Assembly: GCF_016599045.1 (NCBI RefSeq)
Contig: NZ_JAENKV010000009.1
Span: 1-55,376 of the forward strand
DNA length: 55,376 nucleotides
Reading direction: 5' to 3'
From: Campylobacter sp. TTU_617
GTDB taxonomy: Bacteria; Campylobacterota; Campylobacteria; Campylobacterales; Campylobacteraceae
This document shows positions 39,163 to 48,617 of this stretch, piece after piece. Both the position numbers and the translations under genes were made by a program. Position 1 is the first letter of the stretch. Every line of letters begins with the position of its first letter. Below the pieces are notes generated by a model. It ran no database searches. It had not been told where the DNA came from and saw only the letters and a list, made by a program, of their open reading frames with translations.

Positions 39163-40527
39163 ATGAAAAATATAATATTTTTTTTCGTGTTTATTTTTTT
39201 AAGTGCTTGTGCAACAAGTAATATTTCTATAGTGAAAGAAAAAACTCTTTCTCAAAACGAGTTAAAAGATTTAAATACCACAAAAGAATGGTGGAAATTA
39301 TATGATGATAAAAAACTTGATGAGTTTATTTTTTTTGTATTAGAAAATAACACCGATATTAAGGTGGCTAAAACAAATTTTTTAATGGCATTATCAAGAG
39401 CTGATTTAATCAATTATGATTTATATCCAACCTTAAGTGCAAGTTTAGGTTTTTCGAGTTCAAGAAATTTAAATCAAGGAATTCACTCAAATAATTTTTC
39501 AAATTCTTTAAATTTAAACTATGAACTCGATATTTATTCTAAGATTTCTGATGAGGTTAATGCAAGAGAATTTGATGCAAGAGCTAGTGCATATGATTTA
39601 GAGAGTTTAAAATTAAGCATTATTAATTCCACGATTAATAATATTTTTGAATTAGCTTATTTTAATGATGTTAGTATTCTTTTAAAAGAATATATCCTAA
39701 ATTTAGAACAAATGAAAAATCTTTATAATTTTAAATACGAACTTGGAAAAATCGAAAATCTTGATTTATTAAATATTGATCAAAGTTTATTAAAAGCAAA
39801 ACAAAATTTACTTTCCAATGAACAAAATAAAGAATTATTGCTTAAAAATCTAAAAGATCTTATAGGAAAACAAGAAGGTTTTGCTTACCTTGAATATTTT
39901 AAGAATTTATCTCTTAAAGATTTTAAAAATTTAAATGTAAATTTTAATATTCCTTTAGATGCTTTATTTTATAGACCTGATGTTTTAGCTAAATTAAATA
40001 ATTTAAAAGCGGCATTTAAAGATTATTCTAGTGTAAAAAAATCTATGTTTCCTGCTATTTCATTAGGTGCAGGTTTTAGTGGAAGTGATGCAAAATTTGA
40101 TGATAGTTTTAAATTTTCTTTTTTAGATGGTAATATTAAAATTTCTCTCCCTTTTTTAGATTATGCAAGGTTGAAGAAAAATATCAAAATTTCTGAGTAT
40201 TCTTATGAAATTTTAGTTTTTGAATATGAGCAAGTCTTACAAAGTGCTATTAATGAATTTGTGTATTATTCTAAAAATTATGAAAATACTATTAAAATAT
40301 TAAATAATCTTGAAAAAATAAATTTAAAACAAGAACAAATTACTAAGGCTTATTTGCAAAAATATGAACTAGGAAAAAGCGAACTTAAAGATTATTTAGA
40401 TGCCAAAAATAGCTTAAATTCTTCATTGCAAGAATATTTAAGAGCTAAATTTAATCTTTTATCTGTTATTAATACTTATTATCAAATCATAACGATATAT
40501 TATGATGATATCAATGAACAGCATTGA
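39163..40527 (+). CDS. TolC-like outer membrane efflux lipoprotein
   Basis: A 454-aa outer membrane factor. The lipoprotein signal peptide ends IFLSAC with Cys near residue 16. Two OEP repeats follow (ADLINYDLYPTLSASLGFS near 75 and VKKSMFPAISLGAGFSGSD near 285, both split). It should provide the outer membrane channel of the MacAB pump. I start at the ATG at 39163, after AAGGA and 1 bp past the macB stop; the frame also runs open from 39142 inside macB. The 3' end overlaps the convergent Ape1-like gene by 17 bp. Confidence 0.88.
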   Translation: MKNIIFFFVFIFLSACATSNISIVKEKTLSQNELKDLNTTKEWWKLYDDKKLDEFIFFVLENNTDIKVAKTNFLMALSRADLINYDLYPTLSASLGFSSSRNLNQGIHSNNFSNSLNLNYELDIYSKISDEVNAREFDARASAYDLESLKLSIINSTINNIFELAYFNDVSILLKEYILNLEQMKNLYNFKYELGKIENLDLLNIDQSLLKAKQNLLSNEQNKELLLKNLKDLIGKQEGFAYLEYFKNLSLKDFKNLNVNFNIPLDALFYRPDVLAKLNNLKAAFKDYSSVKKSMFPAISLGAGFSGSDAKFDDSFKFSFLDGNIKISLPFLDYARLKKNIKISEYSYEILVFEYEQVLQSAINEFVYYSKNYENTIKILNNLEKINLKQEQITKAYLQKYELGKSELKDYLDAKNSLNSSLQEYLRAKFNLLSVINTYYQIITIYYDDINEQH

Positions 40528-41620
40528 GGGTTTTTATAAGATCTTGATACATTTTTTTAGCCATAACTTCATAACCTTTGATGCTCAAATGAACATCTTT
40601 TAATGAAAGTTTTTGGCTTATCCAATAGTCTTTTCCTTTATTGTCTTTCATAAAACTATGCATATCAAAAATTAAAGCTTTTTCTTCTTTTGCTATCTCA
40701 TAAAGACTTTTTCTTATGGCAAAAAAATGAGAATTAGGTTCTTTTATAGTTGGCGGAGAGATTATAATAAAAACTGCATTTTTATTAATTTGTTTTAAAA
40801 TATGAATAAATTTTTTAAAATCATATTTAAATGTTTTTTTATCAAAATTATTATATAAAGCATCATTGGTTCCATAAGCAAGTATGATTAAATCTTGTTT
40901 TAAAATTTTAAGCTCTTCTTTGCTTACTTTTAAATTCCATTCTTTCCATAAATTACTTTTTGCTCCATTTATAGCAAGAGTATCTAAAAAGAGATTATTT
41001 TTATTTTTATTATAAATTATATATCCGCCAAGTTTTGCATCTTTAGCTAAAGCCGTAATTTTAAATGGAAAATCAAGCTCTATTTCTTTATAAGACCATT
41101 TATTTTTTTTACTTTTTAATTTATAGGTCTTATTATTTTCATCTTTAATCATAAAAGCATAATCATTAGATGGACTTTTAAAGATGAAACCTACATTAAA
41201 TTTTTTAGAACTTAACTTTGTATCTATAACAATGTAAGCATTTTTTTTTAAGGCATTTGCTATAACCCCGCCTAATGGATAATTAATATTTTTAGAGGTT
41301 TGAGAGTTGAGAATTTCAAAATTTTTAAATTCATAAGTTAAATTTGAGTTTTGTTGATATTTTGGCTGGATAGCATAGACAAAACCTAATGCATTTGTTT
41401 TAAAAAATAAAGTTCTTAAAGTATTAGGAAAAAAGTCTGCAGCTATATGAGAATCTCCATAAATTCTGATTCCTAAATTTTTCTTTTCTTCGATTTTTTG
41501 TTTAAGCAATCTTAAAGATTTATTATCTGCATAATTGCTAATGCAATTTTTAGTATCTAATGAAATAGCATTTAAAAAAATACAAGAAAAAGCTATAAAA
41601 ATAGAAATATTTTTAATCAT
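40511..41620 (-). CDS. ape1: Ape1-like peptidoglycan O-acetylesterase (SGNH hydrolase)
   Basis: A 369-aa secreted protein with a signal peptide (KNISIFIAFSCIFLNAISL). The SGNH blocks are GDSHIAADFFPNTLR near residues 56-70 (Ser nucleophile), a long beta-rich insertion, LAYGTNDALY near 248 and the Asp/His pair in LKDVHLSIKGYEVM near 340. The GDSH form with an inserted carbohydrate-binding-like domain matches Ape1, which removes O-acetyl groups from MurNAc. It is last in a PatA-PatB-Ape1 operon. The symbol follows function by context. Confidence 0.75.
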   Translation of the reverse strand: MIKNISIFIAFSCIFLNAISLDTKNCISNYADNKSLRLLKQKIEEKKNLGIRIYGDSHIAADFFPNTLRTLFFKTNALGFVYAIQPKYQQNSNLTYEFKNFEILNSQTSKNINYPLGGVIANALKKNAYIVIDTKLSSKKFNVGFIFKSPSNDYAFMIKDENNKTYKLKSKKNKWSYKEIELDFPFKITALAKDAKLGGYIIYNKNKNNLFLDTLAINGAKSNLWKEWNLKVSKEELKILKQDLIILAYGTNDALYNNFDKKTFKYDFKKFIHILKQINKNAVFIIISPPTIKEPNSHFFAIRKSLYEIAKEEKALIFDMHSFMKDNKGKDYWISQKLSLKDVHLSIKGYEVMAKKMYQDLIKTLNAVH

Positions 41621-42587
41621 TCTTATCCTTAATTTTTATATATTGCATAAGAAGTTCTGACATTTTTTTAGCACCTGTTGGAGTAAAATGAATTCCATCA
41701 TCTGTTCTCATTTTAACACTTTTATTGTTTTCATTTATAATATAAGTTGAAAATTTATTTTCATAACTAAAAAATGTTTTAGTCGGAATAAAAATCTCAT
41801 TATTGTTTGTTACAATATTTTCATAAATATTATTTAATATAATAATTTTTTTATTTAAATCTTCTTTTTTTACTGGAGGAATCTCGTACCAAAATATTTT
41901 TACATTATATTTTTTAGCAATATTTATAAGCTCTTGTACTCTATGAGTATAAATTTGAAGCCATGATAAAGAATTAAAATGATGATAAATTCCATTTTTT
42001 TTGATATCCCAAGGATCATTTACGCCTAGCAAAATAACTAAATACTTGATATTAGGATTTTTTTGCAAAGTTGTTTGTGTAGTATTTGCCCAGTTAAAAT
42101 ATGATTTATAAGAAAGCCCTGTATTTTGTTTGCTAAGATTCATGGTTTTTATGCCTAAATTTTTTAAGTCTTTATTTAAAGCTACAGCAACCCCTTGCAT
42201 TAAAGAATCTCCAATAAATAAAAAGCTATCTTTAGGATTTATATAAGTTATGGATTTTAAATTGTTTGTAGTATTAGTTTCTTGTATTATATTTGTTTTT
42301 ATTTGTTCTAAATAATTTGAAGTGTTGAGCTCTTTTGAGTTATTATCTTCTAAAATATTATTATCAGTATCTAGATCTTCTTTAGATGTATTTTGTTGAT
42401 CTATAATAATATTTTTAATCTCTTCTAATTTTACTTTTAAAGAATTTGCTTCTTTTAATATAGTATTTTGTGGATAAAAAATAAAATGATATTTTTGTTC
42501 CAAATAAGAACTTATGCTTTCATTCATCACTAAAACAACTAAGAAGAAACTGCAAAATAATACAAATAAAAATTTTAAAATATTCAT
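41613..42587 (-). CDS. patB: PatB-like peptidoglycan O-acetyltransferase (SGNH)
   Basis: A 324-aa protein anchored by an N-terminal membrane segment (FLFVLFCSFFLVVLVMN). A low-complexity Asn/Asp/Glu linker (about 45-110) follows. The SGNH domain has FIGDSLMQGVAVAL near 123, GVNDPWDI near 193 and DDGIHFTPTGAKKM near 297 (Asp-His). PatB transfers acetyl groups from PatA to MurNAc in the periplasm. The start overlaps the patA stop (TAATG) and the end overlaps ape1. Confidence 0.75.
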   Translation of the reverse strand: MNILKFLFVLFCSFFLVVLVMNESISSYLEQKYHFIFYPQNTILKEANSLKVKLEEIKNIIIDQQNTSKEDLDTDNNILEDNNSKELNTSNYLEQIKTNIIQETNTTNNLKSITYINPKDSFLFIGDSLMQGVAVALNKDLKNLGIKTMNLSKQNTGLSYKSYFNWANTTQTTLQKNPNIKYLVILLGVNDPWDIKKNGIYHHFNSLSWLQIYTHRVQELINIAKKYNVKIFWYEIPPVKKEDLNKKIIILNNIYENIVTNNNEIFIPTKTFFSYENKFSTYIINENNKSVKMRTDDGIHFTPTGAKKMSELLMQYIKIKDKND

Positions 42588-43951
42588 TAAAAACTCGAGT
42601 AAATAAAATTTGGGATTTCGTTAGGAATAAAAGTAAAAATCAAAAGCAATAAAAAGGCTACTATAATTGGTTTTAATATTAGCGGGGTTGCTTGTAAAAT
42701 TTGAGTGCAATTCTTTTTATAATTGATAAAAGAAGGATAAACTATAAAAAGAATGAAAAAAATAATTAAAATATAAAAAGTTTTATAATCAGGAATTAAG
42801 TAGAAATTTTCATAACAAGCTTTTAAATATTCAAAGCTATCATCTAATTTAGAATAATAAAAAAATATCCAAGTAAAACATATAAAGTGAAAAGTTATAA
42901 ATCTTGCTATAAAAGGAAATTTTTTAAGTTTAAAAGGCATTGCGTGATTGAATATCACTCCAAAACTATGTAATAAACCCCAGATAAAAAAATTAATTGT
43001 ATTTCCATGCCAAATTCCAGAAAGACAAAAAGCAATTATGATATTTAAATAAGTTCTTAAATGACCTTTTTGATTCCCTCCTAAAGGAATATAAATATAT
43101 TCTTTTATAAAATTAGAAAGACTTATATGCCATCTTGCCCAAAAATCTTTTAAATTAGTAGCCAAATAGGGCATATTAAAATTAATAGGTAAATTAAATC
43201 CAAGCATTAAAGCAAAAGCACTAACTAAATCTATATATCCACTAAAATCGCAATAAATTTGTAAAGCATAGGCATAAATAGCACTTAAAAGTTCTAAAAA
43301 ACTATAATTTTGAGGATAATCTAAAATTTCTTTAGAGTAAATTTCTAAATAATTTGCTAAAAACACTTTTTTAAAAATACCAAAAAGTAATAAAACAAAA
43401 ATAAGATCTATATTGTTAAAATCTCTTTTTTTAAAGATTTGATTAAAAAAGAATTCACTCTTCATTATAGGACCTAAAAGAAGAGTCGGAAAAAAGCTAA
43501 GATAAATAGCAAGATTGATAAAACTTTCAACTTTATGTTTTTTATAAACACTAACAAGATAAGTAATGGAATTGAAAGTATAAAAACTAATTCCCATTGG
43601 AAAAACAATATCAATACTTAAAAAATCTAAGCCTAAATAATTAAAAACAATATTTAAATTATCTTTAATATCTGAAAAATATTTAAAAAAACAAAGATTT
43701 AAAATAACAGATATAATTGAAATAAAAAGAATATATTTTTTTTCTCTTGTAAAAATAAGCAAGGCAAAATAATGAATAAAAAAAGTATAAACTAATAAAA
43801 TTAAAGCAAAATAAGGATTTATAAGGGTATAAACCAAATAGCTAAATAATAAAACTAAAATATTTTGTATTTTGTAATATTTTTTAAAAATCCAATAAAT
43901 TATAAAAAAGGCCGATATTAAAATGCTAAATTCTAAAGAAAAAAAAGTCAT
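42587..43951 (-). CDS. patA: PatA-like MBOAT-family O-acetyl transporter
   Basis: A 454-aa polytopic membrane protein of the MBOAT family. FPTLLLGPIMKSEFFFNQI (split near 150-170), YCDFSGYIDLVSAFALMLGF (split near 235) and the catalytic-histidine region FCLSGIWHGNTINFFIWG near 310 are diagnostic. Such proteins pass acetyl groups across the inner membrane for alginate or peptidoglycan acetylation. I start at the ATG at 43951. A TTG at 43963 is in frame and would add MPIK; neither has a clear ribosome binding site. The PatB and Ape1 neighbours point to peptidoglycan. Confidence 0.8.
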   Translation of the reverse strand: MTFFSLEFSILISAFFIIYWIFKKYYKIQNILVLLFSYLVYTLINPYFALILLVYTFFIHYFALLIFTREKKYILFISIISVILNLCFFKYFSDIKDNLNIVFNYLGLDFLSIDIVFPMGISFYTFNSITYLVSVYKKHKVESFINLAIYLSFFPTLLLGPIMKSEFFFNQIFKKRDFNNIDLIFVLLLFGIFKKVFLANYLEIYSKEILDYPQNYSFLELLSAIYAYALQIYCDFSGYIDLVSAFALMLGFNLPINFNMPYLATNLKDFWARWHISLSNFIKEYIYIPLGGNQKGHLRTYLNIIIAFCLSGIWHGNTINFFIWGLLHSFGVIFNHAMPFKLKKFPFIARFITFHFICFTWIFFYYSKLDDSFEYLKACYENFYLIPDYKTFYILIIFFILFIVYPSFINYKKNCTQILQATPLILKPIIVAFLLLLIFTFIPNEIPNFIYSSF

Positions 43952-43971
43952 TTTTATCGGCAAAATCGGAA

Positions 43972-44472
43972 TTATTTTTTAGCTTGTGCTAAATTTTTTA
44001 TATATTGATCTGCTAGATAAAGACCATTTCCATGATCTCCAATAAGCTTGATTTTATCAACTATGCCTCTAAATAAAGCCTCTTCTTCGTGTTGTTCGCT
44101 TACATACCATTGTAAAAAATTAAAAGTAGAATAGTCTTTATGTGCTAACATATGTTCAACTAAGGTATTAATTGATTTTGTGATAAATTGTTCATGCTCA
44201 AAAGTTTTTTCAAATACATCAAGTAAAGAAGAAAAATTTTGTTCAGGTTGTTTAATTTCTTTAAGATCAACGTGAGAATCTGTTTCGTTTAGATAAGTAA
44301 TTAAACGTTTTGCATGATCACTTTCTTCGCTAGCATGATTGAATAAAAAAAGTCCAGCCCCATCAAGACTATTTTCATAACACCAAGAGCTCATGCTAAG
44401 ATATAAATTTGCTGCGTACATTTCTTTATTTATTTGTTCATTAAGTAATTTTACAACTTCCTTAGAAAGCAT
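43972..44472 (-). CDS. cft: Ferritin
   Basis: A 166-aa non-haem ferritin. Ferroxidase residues E17, E50 and H53 are seen (INKEMYAA and EESDHAKR), with further Glu near 94 and 126-130 (SEQHEEEALF). It stores iron in a 24-subunit shell and protects against oxidative stress. Strong ribosome binding site AAGGAG before the ATG. A monocistronic unit, it seems, with a 295-bp upstream gap. Confidence 0.95.
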   Translation of the reverse strand: MLSKEVVKLLNEQINKEMYAANLYLSMSSWCYENSLDGAGLFLFNHASEESDHAKRLITYLNETDSHVDLKEIKQPEQNFSSLLDVFEKTFEHEQFITKSINTLVEHMLAHKDYSTFNFLQWYVSEQHEEEALFRGIVDKIKLIGDHGNGLYLADQYIKNLAQAKK

Positions 44473-44767
44473 TTTTATCTCCTTTTAAATTTTAAAAAGT
44501 ATTTCTATAATGATATATTATTTTTTTAAAAATAAAATAAAACTTAAAAGGTTAAAAATAAAATTTTAAATATTTTTAAAATAAGATAATATTTTTTATC
44601 ATAAATTTAAAACTTATAAAATAGGTTGATATGGTATGATAAATTACAATAGAGTTTTAGTTTAAAATAGCAAAACTTGCTTATAATATATTTTTGGTTA
44701 AGATTTATATAAAAAAAAGTATATTTTTATTAAAATCATATCTTTAAATATTTTTTAAGGATATGAT
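44473..44767. promoter_or_regulatory. Divergent intergenic region between cft and the restriction remnant
   Basis: A/T-rich with no gene. A dyad GATAA (44585-44589) and TTATC (44596-44600) with a 6-nt spacer recalls half of a Fur-type box, which would make sense near ferritin, but it is short and the composition makes such dyads likely by chance. Confidence 0.25.
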
Positions 44768-45139
44768 TTGTTTAGGGAATTTTTAAAACTTAGCGAAGAG
44801 CCTTTAAAAAGCAAGATTAAGGATTTGTATTTTTCTAAGTTTAATTATGTAGGCACTAAGATTGATTTTTGTATCACTCAAAATTTAGGACTTTTGGGTG
44901 AAATTAATTTGCTTTGGGCTGAAGCTAAACAAGGAAAAAGCGAGCTTAAAAAGTCTTTTGTAAAACCTGTTTTTATCATAGAAAAATATAAATTTCATAT
45001 AAGACAAATTCTAATTTTACTTTACAATGCAAGGGATAAGTATTATAAAATTTTATTTAATGATTTAAACACAGCCTTAAATGCTTTAGCTAAAAAGTTA
45101 GAGCCAAAAATTTATGAATACGGCTTTTTAAAAGAATAA
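44768..45139 (+). pseudogene. Remnant of a type IIG restriction-modification enzyme (N-terminal nuclease part)
   Basis: A 123-aa frame starting at TTG, 7 nt after AAGGA. The sequence EEPLKSKIKDLYFSKFNYVG, then KIDFCITQN and LLWAEAKQGKSELKKSFVKP, matches the start of the large Campylobacter type IIG enzymes. There a D...ExK nuclease core leads into the methylase (full length >1,000 aa). Here D, E and K of the nuclease core remain (KIDFCI, WAEAKQG) but the methylase and specificity parts are absent. The last ~50 residues do not clearly continue the family. It could still be translated as a small protein. Confidence 0.55.
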
Positions 45140-45141
45140 TC

Positions 45142-46458
45142 ATGGCAAAAAAACAACTTTCTTTAACAAGACTTAGTATTCCTATATTTTGGGACTTGCT
45201 TTCTAAATATTTAACTGTGATTATAAATACCGCTATGGTATCGCATTATTCTAATTTTCTTGTGGGTGCCATGGGAGCTGGAAATCAAATTTTAGATCTT
45301 TTTATAACTATTTTTTCATTTTTAAGCGTAGGTTGTAGCGTAGTAATAGCTCAAGCTATTGGAGCAAGAGATCATATTTTAGCAAGAAAAGTGATCCATC
45401 AAAGCTTGTTTTTAAATGCGCTTTTAGGTTTTGTATGTGGAGCACTTATTTTATGGCATGGAGAATATTTACTTTATCTTTTAAAAATTCCACAAGAATT
45501 GCTTAAAGATAGTGAAATTTATTTACACATGCTTGCAATTTGTTTGTTTTTTGATGCTATAGGCATTGTTTTAGCAGCCATTGTAAGGGTTTATAATATG
45601 GCTTATTGGGTGATGCTTATAGGATTTTTAATGGATATAGTGGTAATTGGGGGAAATTATTATGTTTTACACTATACAAAATTAGAGCTTTTTGGAGTAG
45701 GGCTTAGTAATATTTTTGCACGTATTGTTGCTATAGTTGCTTTGCTTATCATACTTTTTTATAAACTTCAAATTCATCTTAAAATCAAAGAAATGATTAA
45801 ACTTGAAAAAGAAGTTTTAAAAAAGGTTTTAAATATAGGTGGATTTTCAGCAGGAGAAAATCTTTTGTGGATAGTGCAATATACTATAGCTTTTGCTTTT
45901 GTAGCAAGCTTAGGTGAAGCAAGTTTAGCTGTACAAACGATTTATTTTCAAATTTCAATGCTTATTATGCTTATAGGACAAGCTACGAGTATAGCCAATG
46001 AAATCATAGTGGGAAAATTAGTCGGTGCTAGATATGAAAATATTGCTTATAAACACGCTTGGCGTGCTTTATATTTTAGTGTTATAGCGAGTGCTTTAGT
46101 AGCACTTTTAAATTATCTTTGTCAAGATTTTACTATGCAAGCTTTAGGTTTAAAAGAAGAATTAAAAAATTTAATGATACCCTTATTTGCTCTTTCAATC
46201 TTTCTTGAAATTTCACGCACTTTTAATATAGTCATGGTAAATTCTTTGCGTGCAAGCGGTGATGCGAAATTTCCATTTTTTAGTGGTCTTGTTTTTATGA
46301 TGGGTGTATCTTTACCAGTAGGCTATGTGCTTTGTTTTTATTTTAATCTTGGAATTTTAGGTATTTGGATAGGTTTTTGTGCAGATGAGTTTTTGCGTGG
46401 AATGGTAAATTCATATAGATGGAAAAGTAAAAAATGGCAAGGCAAAGCTCTAGTTTAA
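45142..46458 (+). CDS. MATE-family multidrug efflux transporter
   Basis: A 438-aa membrane protein with about twelve hydrophobic segments. The MATE pattern of two six-helix halves is visible: VIIAQAIGARDHILARKVIHQ (split near 68-88) and VGKLVGARYENIAYKHAW near 290. Uses Na+ or H+ to export drugs or organic cations. Start is 2 bp after the restriction remnant; no strong ribosome binding site, so translation may be coupled to that frame. Confidence 0.87.
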   Translation: MAKKQLSLTRLSIPIFWDLLSKYLTVIINTAMVSHYSNFLVGAMGAGNQILDLFITIFSFLSVGCSVVIAQAIGARDHILARKVIHQSLFLNALLGFVCGALILWHGEYLLYLLKIPQELLKDSEIYLHMLAICLFFDAIGIVLAAIVRVYNMAYWVMLIGFLMDIVVIGGNYYVLHYTKLELFGVGLSNIFARIVAIVALLIILFYKLQIHLKIKEMIKLEKEVLKKVLNIGGFSAGENLLWIVQYTIAFAFVASLGEASLAVQTIYFQISMLIMLIGQATSIANEIIVGKLVGARYENIAYKHAWRALYFSVIASALVALLNYLCQDFTMQALGLKEELKNLMIPLFALSIFLEISRTFNIVMVNSLRASGDAKFPFFSGLVFMMGVSLPVGYVLCFYFNLGILGIWIGFCADEFLRGMVNSYRWKSKKWQGKALV

Positions 46459-47084
46459 AATCTTTTATTTATAAAAATGAGTGTTATTTTTATACTAAAA
46501 AACGTATAAAAAGTTTAAGATTGAGATTAAATGAAAAAGGCGAATTTATTCTTAGTATTCCTTATTTTTGCACTTTTAAAAATGTTTATGAATTTTTAGA
46601 TAAATCAAGTTTTTGGATAAACGAAGCTAAAGAAAGATTTTACAAAAAAGCTTTAAAAAATGATGAATTAATTTTTTTAAGCAAAAAATATAAAATTATT
46701 TTTGATGAAAACACTAAAAAAACTTATTTTGATAAAGATAATATCATTACCCCAAATAAAATGAAACTAGATTTGTTTTTAAAACAAAATGCTAAAAAAA
46801 TTTTTAGTTTTTATCTTAAAAAATGGTCTTTAAAAATAGGGGTTAATTTTACACATTTAAGCATTAAAAATATGAAAACACGTTGGGGATCTTGTAACCA
46901 CAATAAAGCCTATATTAATTTAAATTTAAAACTTTTACAAAAGAGTTTAAAAGCTATTGAATATGTCATTTTGCACGAGTTAAGTCATATTAAATATCCA
47001 AATCATAGTAAAGAATTTTATGATTTTTTATACAAATTTATGCCAGACTTTAAAAAAAGAGAAGCGGAATTTAAAACAAATTAA
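46434..47084 (+). CDS. DUF45 / YgjP-like zinc metallopeptidase
   Basis: A 216-aa protein. The zinc site is HELSHIKYPNHSKEFYDFL near residues 181-199 (HExxH plus a third His). The upstream KTRWGSCNHNKAYINLNLKL (split) is the family's WGSC motif. The N-terminal ~70 residues have the usual RLRLNEKGEFILSIP strand pair. Role unknown. It overlaps the MATE gene by 25 bp. Confidence 0.85.
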   Translation: MARQSSSLKSFIYKNECYFYTKKRIKSLRLRLNEKGEFILSIPYFCTFKNVYEFLDKSSFWINEAKERFYKKALKNDELIFLSKKYKIIFDENTKKTYFDKDNIITPNKMKLDLFLKQNAKKIFSFYLKKWSLKIGVNFTHLSIKNMKTRWGSCNHNKAYINLNLKLLQKSLKAIEYVILHELSHIKYPNHSKEFYDFLYKFMPDFKKREAEFKTN

Positions 47085-47096
47085 GAAGGATAAAAA

Positions 47097-48617
47097 TTGA
47101 TTTTAGAATTTAAGTTTAATTATATAGGCGATAATGATGTTTTTGAGTATTTGCTTAATTTTTATGCAAAAGACTATATTTATGATATTTTAATAAATGA
47201 TGAAGAATATATTCTTAAGATCAAAGCAGATCCTGATAAATTAAATGATTTTTGCAATTCTTTAAACAATATGTCCCATAGTATATTTTTAACAGGATTT
47301 GAGGTAAAAGAAGGAGATGATTTTAAGCCTTTATACAAACAAAAAGAAATTTTTGAAAAATATACTTTATTGAGTTTTTTAAATTCTAATGCCTATGCTA
47401 AAGAAAATATTTTATTAGAAAATGAATGGGGTCAATTTTGTGATATTTCACTTTCTTTTGATGGTAAAAATTTTGAAAAAATCGATAAAAATAATTTTCA
47501 CTCTTTGCTTTCTAAAACATTAGATATTATTAAAAAAGATGAAAAAATATGGATTAAAAATCATAAAGGAATTTATACTATACATCTTTTTGATAAGGAA
47601 TTTAAAGAAGATTTTTTAATGCCTTGTGATATCAAAGCAATCTCTTTCGTCTTTGTATGTTCTAATGAGCAATTAAAATTTTTAGCAAGTTTTGAAAAGC
47701 CTTTAATGGCTCTTAAATTAAATGCATTATTTAGACAAAAATATGATTTAAAAATTGATAAATTTTTATTAAAACTAGCTGAAGATATTTTTTTATTTGC
47801 CCTAGGTTATGAACTTTTTAAAGAAAATTTTCATTTTTTATCATTTAAAAAAGTTGAAAATTTTATAGATGATTTTAAAATATTAAATGTCAAAGATAAA
47901 TTTGTTGTATTAGAGGGCTTTGAATTTATACATTCTAAAATTAGAGCTTTAATTTTTTCCAAAAATGATAAAAATATGGCTAGAATTTCTTATCTTGCTT
48001 CACGTTTTAAACAAAAAAGTTTTATTTTAGAGCTTAGCAAAGAATATGATGATATTTTATTACTAGATAAAGAAATTAATTTATTAAAAATCACTTTACC
48101 TAATCACTCAAAAAAGATATATAGCGAACTTGAAAATGACCTTACAGGAAAAAGACTTTTAGATAATTTCCAAAAAGAATTTAAACTTTTAGATGAAGAA
48201 TTTGAAAGTAAAAACAATTTCTTTTCTTTATTGTGTATCATAGGAAGAATGCTAAATTTAAATCAAGATTTCAAAAAAGCAGGGCTTGTTTTACTTCAAT
48301 TAAGCGATCAGTCAAGATTAGCCAAGGGTGTTAAGATTGATTTTAAATTAAATGACAATAAAGAATTTGATTATATAAAAACTTTACGCTCTATTATGAG
48401 TTTTATGTTAGCAGGAGTTAGTGCTCAAGATATTTCTTATGGAGTGATTGAAAGTTTGTCATATTTTTTACGCGATTTTTATGATGAATTAAAACAAAAA
48501 GATAAAACCCAAGTTGTTTTAATCAGCGGAAGCTTATTTGAACATAAAAGTTTACTTGAAAATGTTTTCAAACATATTAAAGATTGTAGATTAAGCAATG
48601 TGCCACTTAGGGTATAA
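47097..48617 (+). CDS. HypF-like paralogue, diverged and lacking the N-terminal domains
   Basis: A 506-aa protein directly upstream of hypF with a 20-bp overlap. The C-terminal ~100 residues (IMSFMLAGVSAQDISYGVIES, VVLISGSLFEHKSLLENV, split) parallel the end of HypF (LLSGGVFQNKTLLEI). There is no acylphosphatase domain, zinc-finger pair or recognisable nucleotide-binding core. The start is TTG, 6 nt after GAAGGA. It may help hydrogenase maturation by forming part of the HypF complex or may have taken on another role; this rests on context. Confidence 0.6.
   Translation: MILEFKFNYIGDNDVFEYLLNFYAKDYIYDILINDEEYILKIKADPDKLNDFCNSLNNMSHSIFLTGFEVKEGDDFKPLYKQKEIFEKYTLLSFLNSNAYAKENILLENEWGQFCDISLSFDGKNFEKIDKNNFHSLLSKTLDIIKKDEKIWIKNHKGIYTIHLFDKEFKEDFLMPCDIKAISFVFVCSNEQLKFLASFEKPLMALKLNALFRQKYDLKIDKFLLKLAEDIFLFALGYELFKENFHFLSFKKVENFIDDFKILNVKDKFVVLEGFEFIHSKIRALIFSKNDKNMARISYLASRFKQKSFILELSKEYDDILLLDKEINLLKITLPNHSKKIYSELENDLTGKRLLDNFQKEFKLLDEEFESKNNFFSLLCIIGRMLNLNQDFKKAGLVLLQLSDQSRLAKGVKIDFKLNDNKEFDYIKTLRSIMSFMLAGVSAQDISYGVIESLSYFLRDFYDELKQKDKTQVVLISGSLFEHKSLLENVFKHIKDCRLSNVPLRV

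Noticed and set aside
44585-44600. Fur box upstream of cft
   Set aside because: Only a 5-bp dyad (GATAA/TTATC) is present in a region of extreme A/T content; not enough to call a site with confidence.
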